Below are positions 23,733 to 31,856 of a DNA stretch of 32,295 bases, piece after piece. The notes under the pieces are model-generated. The model saw only the letters and a list, made by a program, of their open reading frames with translations. It had not been told where the DNA came from and did no database searches. Position numbers and translations under genes: made by a program. The stretch is from the NCBI GenBank assembly GCA_900467745.1, contig UBQW01000053.1:1-32295 (forward strand), in the 5' to 3' direction. Position 1 is the stretch's first letter; each line of letters starts with the position of its first letter. The DNA comes from Hyphomicrobiales bacterium (GTDB taxonomy: Bacteria > Pseudomonadota > Alphaproteobacteria > Rhizobiales > Rhizobiaceae).

Positions 23733-24102
23733 CCGGAAACTGGCATGTCTTGCAATGTGACCATTCCTTCCGATCACATCTCACCACATTGAGATACTTA
23801 GCGGATAGCCCCAGGCGGCGTGATGTCCGGAATAAGGTTGTTGTCACCCATCACGCTCCGTTGCCGCGATCCGATGGCCCCATGTTACGCATTTGATTAC
23901 GATGGGTTCATCGGGGAAAGCCGAGCCCGACGTTTGGATACATGGTCATGTGCATCAATAGTTACGCTCGGATTTTACAGGTCCGTCTGGAATCCGCGTA
24001 GCTATCCAGGGGGGCTACGGGGTAATCCAGGCTTGGTTGATCTGGGTCTGACGCTTGCGCGGGTGCCTTCAAATAATTGAACGAGCTCGGATGGAGGTAG
24101 AT
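23733..24102. other. Intergenic stretch, no toxin gene found
   Basis: This stretch was read in all frames for a RelE/ParE/HigB-like toxin that should accompany the antitoxin fusion downstream, and none was seen. Frames such as 23820-24080 are short and cysteine/serine-rich. The end holds GGAGGT (24093-24098), serving the antitoxin gene. Confidence 0.4.
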
Positions 24103-24669
24103 GTGGCTGTGAAACGAATAATACAGCTGTCTGAAGAGCGGGACGCGTTCGCGCGTTCGCTGGTGGATAGTGGAAGATGCTCTAGCGTAGACGAAGTCGT
24201 CCGTGAGGGCCTAGATCTCCTTCGTAAGGAGGTCGCCGGGGAAAATGCGACGATGGAAGCGTTCCGAGCTACGATCGAGCGCCGTTCGAAAGGGCCGACA
24301 ATTTCCGCTATCGAGATGGAGAAGCGGATTTCGGCGATCATCGCGCGAAAGCGGCAGGTGACCTCGTTCGCCGCAAAGCGTCATCAGCTTAGGTGTCCAA
24401 CCCATCCGGGCGAGCTTCTTCGCGAGGATATTCTTCCCGCAATTGGAAAGTCAAAGACTGAGATCGCTGACTTGATTGGCATCTCGCGACGGCATCTTTC
24501 TCAAATCCTTAAAGAGGAACGCGCGGTCAGCGCTGCGGTCGCTGTTCGGTTCGGGAAGATGTTCGGCAACGAGCCGCTGATGTGGATGAGAATGCAAGCC
24601 GCATATGATGTGTGGCATGCTGCTCGTGAGATCAATGTCTCGAGCATTCCAATGCTACGCGGCGGTTAA
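24103..24669 (+). CDS. Fused antitoxin: ParD-like ribbon-helix-helix plus HigA-like HTH domain
   Basis: The GTG at 24103 has GGAGGT four bases upstream and gives a typical ParD start (VKRIIQLSEERDAFARSLVD). Residues about 1-85 match ParD/CopG antitoxins: a DNA-binding ribbon, then SGRCSSVDEVVREGLDLLRK and a C-terminal toxin-binding helix. Residues about 97-175 match HigA-family addiction-module antidotes: HPGELLREDILPAIGKSKTE, then IADLIGISRRHLSQILKEER, ending MWMRMQAAYDVWHAAR. The fusion is in one uninterrupted frame. No toxin gene lies on either side, so it is an orphan regulator, a relic of two modules, or an antitoxin acting in trans. ATG 24091 is an alternative start without a separate Shine-Dalgarno. 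Confidence 0.87.
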   Translation: MAVKRIIQLSEERDAFARSLVDSGRCSSVDEVVREGLDLLRKEVAGENATMEAFRATIERRSKGPTISAIEMEKRISAIIARKRQVTSFAAKRHQLRCPTHPGELLREDILPAIGKSKTEIADLIGISRRHLSQILKEERAVSAAVAVRFGKMFGNEPLMWMRMQAAYDVWHAAREINVSSIPMLRGG

Positions 24670-24732
24670 CTGCGCATAAGACTAGCGAATGCCAAAAGTT
24701 TCAGTGTGACAGAGTCGGGGCTTGAGCCGGCC

Positions 24733-25797
24733 ATGGCCTACACGGACCATGGTGTTATGAAGATAACAGACGCCACCTCCCAGGCCAACATCGACCTCGT
24801 AGCGCTCAACGCGGAAATCAGTGCGATCCGCGCGTATGCATCCCGCCATATAAAGGTGAGGGCAAAGAATGCCGACCGTTCGAAAGGCCGTAGGGAGCGC
24901 CATCTCAATGAGCCGCAAGTTGCCATGGTCATGGTGCAGCCCATCCTGAACCTGATGGGATGGGGGACGCGCGACGATCCCGACAGCCTTTGGCGCGAGC
25001 TGGCACTCCCGAACGGTCAGGCTGACTTCGCCTGCCTCGTCGACAAAGAGGTCAAGGTGACTATCGAGTGCAAGAACCTCGGCGTCAATCTTCGCGACGA
25101 GAAAGTCGTGACCCAGGCGGGCTGCTATGCCTTCGCGGCGGGTGCACCATTCGCGGTCCTGACAGACGGCCTGGTCTGGGCGATCTATTCCACCTTCGCC
25201 AAGGGCCGTCCTTTGGAGAAGCTCGTCCGCAAGATCGACCTATCGAGATGCTCGATCGACGATGCCATGGAATTCTTCGGGTTCTGGAACAAGGCAAGGG
25301 CCGTCGCTGGCGAAATCCGAGTATCCCGGCCGCCAACGTCAGCGCGCAAGGCGAGGGGCCGCAAGGCCAAGCGCCGGCGCGCGAGCCTCAATTCGCCGAC
25401 GTTTAGTAAACACGTCGCATTGGTGGAGCTCTCGATCGGAGGAACGCTTCGTCCCGTAGAGAACGCCCGCAACACCTTCGAGACGTCGACCGGTGTGCGG
25501 GTCAGGTTCTGCCTGTCGTCTGGAAAGAAGGGGGCGGCGATGTTCAACATAGGCAGGGAATACCTCAACGGCGGCATGTTGTTCCTGGCCCATGAGGGTT
25601 GCGAGCACGGTTGGCTTGTTCCTGCGGACAAGCTCAGCGAGTATCTGCTCGGTGCGTCAACAGCCGAAAGTTCGGCCCGAAAAACCTGGACGCCGCGCGT
25701 CAGCTGGTCAGAGGAAGGCGACGTCCTGTGGACCAACAGGGAAGCCTTTAAGACACTTTCGCTTACAGCACATCGCCATCCAGCCGGCCACGCCTGA
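24733..25797 (+). CDS. PD-(D/E)XK nuclease, type I/IV restriction R-subunit N-terminal domain (HSDR_N-like)
   Basis: The 354-residue protein has the restriction-nuclease core: NEPQVAMVMVQPILNLMGWG with E60, GQADFACLVD with D98, and VTIECKNLG with the E112-x-K114 pair. Together these give an intact PD-(D/E)XK metal site. The following VVTQAGCYAFAAGAPFAVLT and GLVWAIYSTF match the rest of the HsdR N-terminal fold. A basic linker (about 204-218, ARKARGRKAKRRRA) joins it to a C-terminal domain (about 220-354) that is not recognised. No helicase or methylase is nearby, so it would be a stand-alone restriction-type or DNA-processing nuclease, possibly targeting modified DNA. The start is uncertain; GTG 24706 and ATG 24757 are alternatives and none has a good Shine-Dalgarno. 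Confidence 0.86.
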   Translation: MAYTDHGVMKITDATSQANIDLVALNAEISAIRAYASRHIKVRAKNADRSKGRRERHLNEPQVAMVMVQPILNLMGWGTRDDPDSLWRELALPNGQADFACLVDKEVKVTIECKNLGVNLRDEKVVTQAGCYAFAAGAPFAVLTDGLVWAIYSTFAKGRPLEKLVRKIDLSRCSIDDAMEFFGFWNKARAVAGEIRVSRPPTSARKARGRKAKRRRASLNSPTFSKHVALVELSIGGTLRPVENARNTFETSTGVRVRFCLSSGKKGAAMFNIGREYLNGGMLFLAHEGCEHGWLVPADKLSEYLLGASTAESSARKTWTPRVSWSEEGDVLWTNREAFKTLSLTAHRHPAGHA

Positions 25798-25873
25798 CCT
25801 TCGGAGAAGCCTGCGGGAAGTTGCCCAGTATTCCGTGTTTTACCCGATAAACGTCGACAGAGGGACGTTTTTC

Positions 25874-26074
25874 ATGGAGACAGATTTTTTGACTCAAAGA
25901 CTGCAAGAAGAGATCAGGTCGGGCGATCCGGCTGTCGCCGCCGAACGCCTGCACAAGTTGCTTCGGAACCGACGCGAACCTACGAACACTCCTTCAGAGA
26001 AGGACTGCGTTCAGATCATCTATCTTACTGGTAGAAAGCGCCCACAGATAGCGTCGGCCGCGACAGTTCGGTAA
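25874..26074 (+). CDS. Possible small hypothetical protein (66 aa)
   Basis: ATG 25874 begins a frame whose first half looks like a real helical protein (METDFLTQRLQEEIRSGDPA, then VAAERLHKLLRNRREPTN). The last third (TGRKRPQIASAATVR) is less natural. The only purine-rich element is GAGGGA about 9 bases upstream. It follows the nuclease gene by 76 bp. No family is recognised. Confidence 0.4.
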   Translation: METDFLTQRLQEEIRSGDPAVAAERLHKLLRNRREPTNTPSEKDCVQIIYLTGRKRPQIASAATVR

Positions 26075-26407
26075 AAGGGATTGGCGGGGGTATCCGAATG
26101 CAATTGCCGCTACCGCCAACCGCGGCATGCTTGTGTCGCAATGAGGGAGCTGAGGTGCAGAAGTGCGTCTTACGCAGGGGCGCGTCCCTCACAGGCGGCG
26201 TTAGCGTTTTGGTATTTGATCTTGGGAGGTCGTTGGGAAGCTCAACTTTCCTTCGGTGGCTCCCTAAGAAGGCCCGCTGGCCACTGGAGGGTCGTGGAGG
26301 TCGACCAATCCCCGCACGATGAGAGCGACATAGTCTGAATGCGGGGCTGATCCCTTCAAAAAGGCAGGCCGCAGCAGCCAGCAACGTGCCTCGCGAGAAA
26401 ACTTACG
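26075..26407. other. Intergenic stretch without a recognised gene
   Basis: This lies between the small plus-strand frame and the 3' end of the convergent 377-residue gene. Frames on both strands (for example 26098-26322) have shadow-like composition and no Shine-Dalgarno. No terminator hairpin stands out. Confidence 0.35.
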
Positions 26408-27541
26408 TTACCAGCTCAATCGTGGATCAAGCCCATTCGCGAGGAACCGGACCGACGCTCCGGTGCGTGTTGGGTGCCAATCGCTTGCAAGCCGACACGA
26501 GAGGTCTTCATCTGTCTGATCTTCGTCCAGCTTTCTCTTGAATATCGCACGGGAGTCGTTCAGCCCTATCCGGGCATCATCATCGAAGCGCTTGAACCTG
26601 GACCCCTGAATAATGCCGTCTTTGTTCCTGACCTGGAACCAATAGCCGTCAAGCTGGCTGATGTTGGCCAGATCCGACAGCCTGATCAGCCTGTCTATTT
26701 CCTTGCGTTCAACGATCTGATCGTCGCGCGCGCCAAACTTGCTGAACTGGAGCTGACGTAGGGCCCATTTCTTCATCTTTGGCGACATATCGTAGAGTGC
26801 GGCGAAAGCGGCCCTGAGTCTCTCGGAAACCGCATCCGAGGCCAATGCTTCCGCATGAGCGTCCACAAATTCCTGCTGCGCCATGCCCAGATCCGCCTTC
26901 AGCGGTTCGACATCCTCCGGCAATCGATCGGATCTGGTGATCTCAACCAGCTTGGACACTACGATGGGCAGGCCTGCCTTGTCACCGTCTGCCGCCGGAT
27001 ACCACACCACCCCTTGCAGCTTGGGAAGTCCGCTCGTGCTTTGGGAGCTGTCTCCTGCCATACCGAAGGCTGCGGCCAGCAAGCGGTCCACAAGATGGCT
27101 AGGTGACGAAGCCGCGAATTCGCCAATACGGAAACGGCCTTCATCCGAGCGGTCATGGTCGAAGATTTCGATATCGTACGGTCGCGCATGTGCAATGCCG
27201 TCGGAGGAGGTCACGTGAATAACGTAACCTTCGAACCAAGGCTGCTGGTCATAGTCGACATGGAACCACACGCCTGTGAACGTGACCCGGTCACTCGGCT
27301 CAAGGCACAGCTTGCGCGCCGCTGAGAGGATGGCGTCCCGGTAGTTGTCGATTACTGTTTGGAATGCAGTGTTGTCGCTCGGGCGGCCGAACATGAATTG
27401 GGTGATCTGATCGTCGACGACCGAGATCGCCGCATCAGGGCCGCTAACAAGGAGTTTGCCGACGTAAGAGCAATTGGTCAGCTCAGAATTATCTGAGAGT
27501 TCGCCTGTCTGGAGTAGGTGTACGTCCGAAGCTGACTGCAT
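26408..27541 (-). CDS. Hypothetical protein (377 aa)
   Basis: ATG 27541 has GAGGT five bases upstream. The protein begins with a polar stretch, then VGKLLVSGPDAAISVVDDQI, a helical region, and VTFTGVWFHVDYDQQPWFEG leading to YVIHVTSSDG. The middle holds LVDRLLAAAFGMAGDSSQST and a valine-rich strand (LQGVVWYPAADGDKAGLPIV). The C-terminal third is helical, with RLIRLSDLANISQLDGYWFQ and VRNKDG. It is soluble, with no membrane segment or known catalytic motif. The repeated 'W/YF-V' strands suggest a β-sheet ligand-binding or effector protein. I do not recognise the family. It is monocistronic, between the nuclease gene and the IS-disrupted gene. Confidence 0.8.
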   Translation of the reverse strand: MQSASDVHLLQTGELSDNSELTNCSYVGKLLVSGPDAAISVVDDQITQFMFGRPSDNTAFQTVIDNYRDAILSAARKLCLEPSDRVTFTGVWFHVDYDQQPWFEGYVIHVTSSDGIAHARPYDIEIFDHDRSDEGRFRIGEFAASSPSHLVDRLLAAAFGMAGDSSQSTSGLPKLQGVVWYPAADGDKAGLPIVVSKLVEITRSDRLPEDVEPLKADLGMAQQEFVDAHAEALASDAVSERLRAAFAALYDMSPKMKKWALRQLQFSKFGARDDQIVERKEIDRLIRLSDLANISQLDGYWFQVRNKDGIIQGSRFKRFDDDARIGLNDSRAIFKRKLDEDQTDEDLSCRLASDWHPTRTGASVRFLANGLDPRLSW

Positions 27542-27981
27542 TGTTTACCTCATAGACGCAGTTCGACGCCCGAGAAACCAGCTCGGTCATCGATCTGTAG
27601 GGTGATCGTTGTTGAGAACTGGTAGCTAAAGAAGCTACGCCGAAGTTCGTTCTGACAACTAGGCTCTCCCGGATTTTTAGGGTTGGCAAGGGGTGTTCGA
27701 CGATTTTTGGCAACAGCACTGCCGCAGCGCAACCAATTGTCGCGAGACCACCAACTGCTTATCTTCAAAGAGACGCCCCTCAGGTGACTGGCGAGCCACT
27801 GAGCCATCGTGCCGTGAAAAGCGACGGCCTTGAACTCACAATGTCCACCTATCCCGTCTCCGCATCAACCGGCATCTCAGAGCAATACGGCGTTAGCACG
27901 CGGATAACGCGTGACCTGAGAGCGAACTGTACGCAATCCTGCACCGCCACACGATATTCAAAAACGCATGCCGTTGGGCGT
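27542..27981. other. Intergenic stretch without a recognised gene
   Basis: This lies upstream of the 377-residue gene and downstream of the 3' part of the disrupted nuclease gene. Short frames on both strands (such as 27784-28005 plus) are rich in serine, threonine and arginine and have no ribosome-binding site. It should contain the promoter of the 377-residue gene. Confidence 0.35.
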
Positions 27982-28357
27982 TCAGCCTCCATACCCAGGA
28001 GATGATCGAGATGAGTTCATTGGCGACCAGTCTCGCGATGTAGCACACTCTACGATTTTGTCGTAAAGTTCGTCGATCTCGCTTAAATCTTCGGCGTCGT
28101 CAATGAGAGCATTCACACCTGATGGCCCCCCCGCGATTTCTACGAAATACCTCATCGCTCTCTTTTTTTCGAGCACTAAGCGTTTATGGTCGTGAAGTGG
28201 TATTATCTTGTCCAGCGTCTTCTGAATTTCGGCGTCCATTTCAAATCCTAGAATTCTTTCCGCAAAGCCCGGCTTGTTAGCACTCGCGATAAAGAGTGCC
28301 CCGGCTAACCTCGCTCGTTCGACCGCGTCAGACAAAGTTTCGATATGAGCCCATGCG
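27982..28357 (-). pseudogene. 3' part of Rpn-like nuclease gene interrupted by the IS21 element
   Basis: This piece continues the gene whose 5' part lies at 30855-31429. With the element and one copy of the 8-bp target repeat removed, the frame reads straight through (FRAFEHAW joined to AHIETLSDAVERARLAGALF) to the stop at 27982, restoring a 316-residue protein. The fragment encodes the helical C-terminal part (FIASANKPGFAERILGFEMD, then EIQKTLDKIIPLHDHKRLVL). The frame here is undamaged, so the insertion is probably recent. The fragment might be translated from ATG 28335, but it lacks the catalytic half. Confidence 0.85.
28350..28357. repeat. Target-site duplication, left copy (CCCATGCG)
   Basis: Eight bases immediately outside the left inverted repeat are identical to 30847-30854. 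Removing one copy with the element restores the reading frame of the interrupted gene. Confidence 0.92.
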
Positions 28358-28387
28358 TGTTGGTTTCCACGCAGAACTGAGCCGGTT
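28358..28387 (+). repeat. Left terminal inverted repeat of the IS21 element
   Basis: The 30-bp sequence begins TGTTGGTTTCCACGCAGAAC and is the exact reverse complement of 30817-30846. Confidence 0.93.
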
Positions 28388-28410
28388 TTTCCACCGAGAA
28401 GTGAGCCACC
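28386..28410 (+). repeat. Left subterminal repeat of the IS21 element
   Basis: TTTTTCCACCGAGAAGTGAG (28386-28405) is a diverged copy of the terminal repeat (compare GGTTTCCACGCAGAACTGAG). IS21 elements typically carry such multiple ends as extra transposase-binding sites. Confidence 0.7.
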
Positions 28411-28429
28411 TCTGAGTATGGTTTTCTGA

Positions 28430-29224
28430 TCAGGCTTTGGTCAAGGGATTGGTCTTTTCTCCTCTCTTTTGTGCTGCGGCGGCCGAGCTGGTCTTGAATC
28501 GGAAGCTGTCGTTTCCGGTTTCCAAAATATGGCAACGATGGGTCAAACGGTCGAGCAGAGCGGTCGTCATCTTGGCATCGCCAAAGACGGTGGCCCATTC
28601 GCTGAAGCTGAGGTTGGTGGTGATGATGACGCTCGTGCGCTCGTAAAGCTTGCTTAGCAGGTGGAAGAGCAGCGCTCCCCCTGAGGCACTGAACGGAAGG
28701 TATCCCAATTCATCGAGGATCAGGAGATCGAGGCGAACCAGGGTTTCAGCGATCTGTCCTGCCTTGCCTTTGGCCTTCTCCTGTTCGAGCGCATTGACCA
28801 ATTCGATGGTCGAGAAGAAGCGGACCTTCCGGCGGTGATGCTCGATCGCCTGGACCCCAAGGGCAGTCGCGACATGTGTTTTTCCTGTGCCCGGCCCACC
28901 GACGAGCACGATATTCTGCGCCCCGTCCATGAACTCGCATCGGTGCAGTTGGCGCACCGTCGCTTCGTTGATTTCGCTGGCGGCGAAGTCGAACCCGGTG
29001 ATGTCCTTATAGGCCGGGAAGCGAGCGGCCTTCATGTGATAGGCAATCGAGCGAACCTCACGTTCGGCCATCTCGGCTTTTAGCAACTGGGACAGGATCG
29101 GCACGGCCGCATCAAAAGCTGGAGCCCCTTGCTCGATCAGGTCTGTGACGGCTTGGGCCATGCCATACATCTTCAGGCTCCGCAGCATGATGACGACGGC
29201 GGCACTTACGGGATCATGACGCAT
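28430..29224 (-). CDS. istB: IS21-family transposition helper ATPase IstB
   Basis: The 264-residue protein is the AAA+ helper that stimulates IstA and selects the target. It has the N-terminal helical segment of the family, Walker A GGPGTGKTHVA, Walker B LLILDELGYLPFS, and the sensor segment TSVIITTNLSFSEW, followed by ALLDRLTHRC. ATG 29224 has GGGAGG five bases upstream. It overlaps the end of istA by 11 bp, giving translational coupling. The earlier in-frame start at 29257 lies deeper in istA and is not favoured. No frameshift or lost motif is seen. Confidence 0.96.
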   Translation of the reverse strand: MRHDPVSAAVVIMLRSLKMYGMAQAVTDLIEQGAPAFDAAVPILSQLLKAEMAEREVRSIAYHMKAARFPAYKDITGFDFAASEINEATVRQLHRCEFMDGAQNIVLVGGPGTGKTHVATALGVQAIEHHRRKVRFFSTIELVNALEQEKAKGKAGQIAETLVRLDLLILDELGYLPFSASGGALLFHLLSKLYERTSVIITTNLSFSEWATVFGDAKMTTALLDRLTHRCHILETGNDSFRFKTSSAAAAQKRGEKTNPLTKA

Positions 29225-30734
29225 GGCGACCTCCCACGATCCGGACACGCAAGCCATCGTAGCGCTCCACGTTGGCCTTGGGTTCGCGTAGCAAGGTCAG
29301 CGCCTGTGGCGTATCGATGTCAGGACCGTCGGTCGTCTTGCCGTCAATCAGCCGATGCAGCAAGTTCAACACATGCGTTTTGGTTGCCACGCCTTGGTCC
29401 AGAGCCAGTTCCACAGCCCTGACGACAACCTGTTCTTCGTGATGGAGGACAAGAGCAAGGATATCGGCCATCTCGCGATCACCGCCGGCGCGGCGGAGCA
29501 TCTGGTCCTGCAATCGCCGGAAGGCCAACGGCAATTCCAGGAAGGGCGCACCATTGCGCAAGGCACCGGGCTTGCGCTGAATGACAGCAAGGTAATGCCG
29601 CCAGTCGTAAATCGTCCGCGGCGGTTTGTCGTGGCTACGCTCAATCACCCGAGGATGTTCGCATAGGACATTGCCCTCGGCCGCAACGACCAGTCGCTCG
29701 GGATAGATTCGCAAGCTGACAGGCCGGTTCGCAAACGATGCAGGCACGCTATAGCGGTTCCGCTCGAAGGTGATCAGGCATGTCGGAGAGACACGTTTGC
29801 CCTGCTCGACGAAGCCGTCAAACGCAGCGGGGAGCGCCATCAATGCTGGTTGTTCTGCGGACCAGACGTCCGCGATCGTGCCGGGCAAGGTGCCGTGCGC
29901 TGTGTCGCGCCACAGGTCCTGGCAATGCTGTTCCAGCCAGGCATTCAATGCCGCCAGATCAGGAAAGTCCGGCATCTGTTGCCACAGTCGCGGCCGGGCA
30001 TCCTGGACATTCTTCTCGATCTGGCCCTTCTCCCAACCCGCGGCGGGATTGCAGAACTCGGGCGCGAAGACATAGTGGTTCGTCATCGCCTGGAAGCGGA
30101 CGTTGACCTGCCGCTCCTTGCCGCGGCCAACACGATCGACCGCGGTCTTCATGTTGTCGTAGATGCCGCGACCAGGCACACCGCCGAACACGCGGAACCC
30201 GTGCCAATGGGCGTCGAAGAGCATCTCGTGCGTTTGCAGCAGGTAGGCTCTGACCAGAAACGCCCGACTGTGCGACAGCTTGATGTGCGCGACCTGAAGC
30301 TTGGTGCGCTCGCCGCCGATCACGGCATAATCCTCACTCCAATCGAATTGGAATGCTTCGCCTGCACGGAAAGACAGCGGAACGAATATGCCGCGGCCCG
30401 TCGTCTGCTGCTCAATTCGCCACTCACGGGCAAAGGCGGCGACCCGACCGTAGGAGCCGGTAAATCCGAGAACCACCAGATCGGCGTGAAGCTGCTTCAG
30501 CGTTCGGCGCTGCTTGCGCGACCTCCCGGCCTCGGTCTTCAGCCAGGCCGCCAGTTTGTCGGCAAAAGGATCAAGCTTACTCGGCCGCTCCGGTACCGTG
30601 AACGTCGGCTCGATCGTGCCAGCGTTCAAATACTTCGCAATCGTGTTGCGCGACAAACCGGTATGCCGACTGATCTCCCGGATCGACTGCTTCTCGCGCA
30701 GCTTCATCCGACGGATGATGTTTAAAAGTCCCAT
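29214..30734 (-). CDS. istA: IS21-family DDE transposase IstA
   Basis: The 506-residue transposase starts with the helix-turn-helix that binds the element ends (REISRHTGLSRNTIAKYLNA, about 19-38). The RNase H-like catalytic core has D131 in FQFDWSEDYAVI, D193 in GIYDNMKTAVD and the glutamate in AAGWEKGQIEKNV (about E240). A β-barrel region follows (CLITFERNRYSVPASFANRP). ATG 30734 has GGAG eight bases upstream; the upstream in-frame start at 30800 falls in the terminal repeats and is not favoured. The catalytic triad is complete, so it should be active. Confidence 0.96.
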   Translation of the reverse strand: MGLLNIIRRMKLREKQSIREISRHTGLSRNTIAKYLNAGTIEPTFTVPERPSKLDPFADKLAAWLKTEAGRSRKQRRTLKQLHADLVVLGFTGSYGRVAAFAREWRIEQQTTGRGIFVPLSFRAGEAFQFDWSEDYAVIGGERTKLQVAHIKLSHSRAFLVRAYLLQTHEMLFDAHWHGFRVFGGVPGRGIYDNMKTAVDRVGRGKERQVNVRFQAMTNHYVFAPEFCNPAAGWEKGQIEKNVQDARPRLWQQMPDFPDLAALNAWLEQHCQDLWRDTAHGTLPGTIADVWSAEQPALMALPAAFDGFVEQGKRVSPTCLITFERNRYSVPASFANRPVSLRIYPERLVVAAEGNVLCEHPRVIERSHDKPPRTIYDWRHYLAVIQRKPGALRNGAPFLELPLAFRRLQDQMLRRAGGDREMADILALVLHHEEQVVVRAVELALDQGVATKTHVLNLLHRLIDGKTTDGPDIDTPQALTLLREPKANVERYDGLRVRIVGGRHAS

Positions 30735-30786
30735 GTGGATCACTCCGTTGCCCCCGTCGCTCACCGCGTTGGGGGAAGGTTCACAT

Positions 30787-30810
30787 GGCTCAATTCTCAA
30801 TGGAAATTAT
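30787..30810 (-). repeat. Right subterminal repeat of the IS21 element
   Basis: GGCTCAATTCTCAATGGAAA (30787-30806) is a diverged copy of the right terminal repeat (compare GGCTCAGTTCTGCGTGGAAA). It mirrors the left subterminal copy. Confidence 0.7.
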
Positions 30811-30816
30811 GCGCCT

Positions 30817-30846
30817 AACCGGCTCAGTTCTGCGTGGAAACCAACA
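30817..30846 (-). repeat. Right terminal inverted repeat of the IS21 element
   Basis: The exact reverse complement of 28358-28387, ending CCAACA directly against the target duplication at 30847-30854. Confidence 0.93.
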
Positions 30847-30854
30847 CCCATGCG
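30847..30854. repeat. Target-site duplication, right copy (CCCATGCG)
   Basis: Identical to 28350-28357 on the other side of the element. The 8-bp length is within the range known for the IS21 family. Confidence 0.92.
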
Positions 30855-31429
30855 TGTTCAAAGGCTCTGAAGTCTGTCGCATCGGGTCTCGCCAGCCGGA
30901 GAATGGTGCTGTAAATGCCATCCGTTTCCAGCTTTTGTGCATCAACCTGTTCTAAATCAATATAGACATATTCCACCGACTGTTTCGTTACGGTGAGATG
31001 TTGTTTCTCTCTGAAGGTTCTTGGGGCATCCCGCCCAGAGTACAGTATGACAAACCGCATACCATCCGCAGGGATCAAATCGCGATGGTTCTCGTCGAAT
31101 GCTTCTTGATAAAGGAAGGCCCTTATCCCCATGCCAACGTTGTGTGTCGATTGGTATTCAAATCCAACAAGGGGATTGGAGTTCTGAGATTTAAAGACTC
31201 CGTCGGGCCTGAGTTCTTTAAACGGCCTCTTCAGATGAAGCGCCGCGGCCACGCGCCTGGACGCCAGATCGCTCGGCATTTGCGACATCGCTCCCAGTTC
31301 TCGCTCTAAGCCGAACGCTTCCTTGGCGAGCTTTTTGATGACGGAAGATTGAGGTGCTAAGACCTTGAAGAATGAATCCCAATGAGCCTGCACGGCCTTA
31401 TCTCTGGAAATCTTGTATTCTTCGTCCAT
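30855..31429 (-). pseudogene. 5' part of Rpn-like PD-(D/E)XK nuclease gene interrupted by the IS21 element
   Basis: ATG 31429 has AGAAGAGA about five bases upstream. The fragment holds a helical N-terminus (KAVQAHWDSFFKVLAPQSSV) and then a possible nuclease core: PDGVFKSQNSNPLVGFEYQS, where Asp and the E-x-Q of FEYQ resemble the D...ExQ site of recombination-promoting (Rpn) nucleases. It continues with MRFVILYSGRDAP, a strand typical of that fold. The gene is cut after FRAFEHAW; the rest is at 27982-28357, and together they would encode 316 residues. Reading into the element gives only a few foreign residues (VLVSTQN) before a stop. The truncated product keeps the putative active site but lacks the C-terminal third. 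The family assignment is by pattern only. Confidence 0.82.
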
Positions 31430-31856
31430 GGATATCTCTTCTGATTTTTGCAGTTCGAGTAAATTGAAAACGATAATATTCTATTGAGGCAGCGGCCCAT
31501 CAGGCCTTCCCCAGCACCGCAAGCATCAGATCTTGATGCTGACCAAGCGACGGCAACTGCACTCCCGCGGACGATCCGGTCCGAGTGGAAAAATGCTTCG
31601 CCTCTTTCGGTGGAAAGCCGCAGCGCCTTCTCAACAGTGCCTTTAGTCTTGCTGCCACCTCGAGGGGTAAAACCTATGGTGAGTTCGCCAGCCAGTGCAT
31701 ATCCGCTCACTAAGCGACGACGACTGGATCCTCAGCGCAATTCAGCCCAGTCGTAATCTCGCCCGACTACCAGCCAACTATCCGGGTCTTCCGCCAATCG
31801 TCGATCAAAGGGCAACACTTCCAGCTGAATCGGAATGTCCCGCTCTTGTCTGTGAG
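31430..31856. other. Intergenic stretch without a convincing gene
   Basis: This lies between the 5' end of the disrupted nuclease gene and the 3' end of the gene at the right edge. The minus frame 31357-31710 and the plus frame 31484-31756 run antisense to each other with no ribosome-binding site on either. It probably holds the promoter of the disrupted gene; no stress-type promoter pattern was found. Confidence 0.35.

Larger units (their letters stand above)
28358..30846 (-). mobile_element. Complete IS21-family insertion sequence (2489 bp)
   Basis: The element is bounded by perfect 30-bp inverted repeats starting TGTTGG and ending CCAACA, matching the TG...CA ends of the IS21 family. It is flanked by an 8-bp direct repeat CCCATGCG (28350-28357 and 30847-30854), the target duplication. 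Inside, istA and istB lie on the minus strand and overlap, the hallmark arrangement of the family. Imperfect copies of the terminal repeat sit just inside each end. All parts look intact, so it may still be mobile. Confidence 0.96.

Noticed and set aside
31357..31756. Opposed open frames in the right-hand gap
   Set aside because: They are antisense to each other, and neither has a Shine-Dalgarno or recognisable motif.
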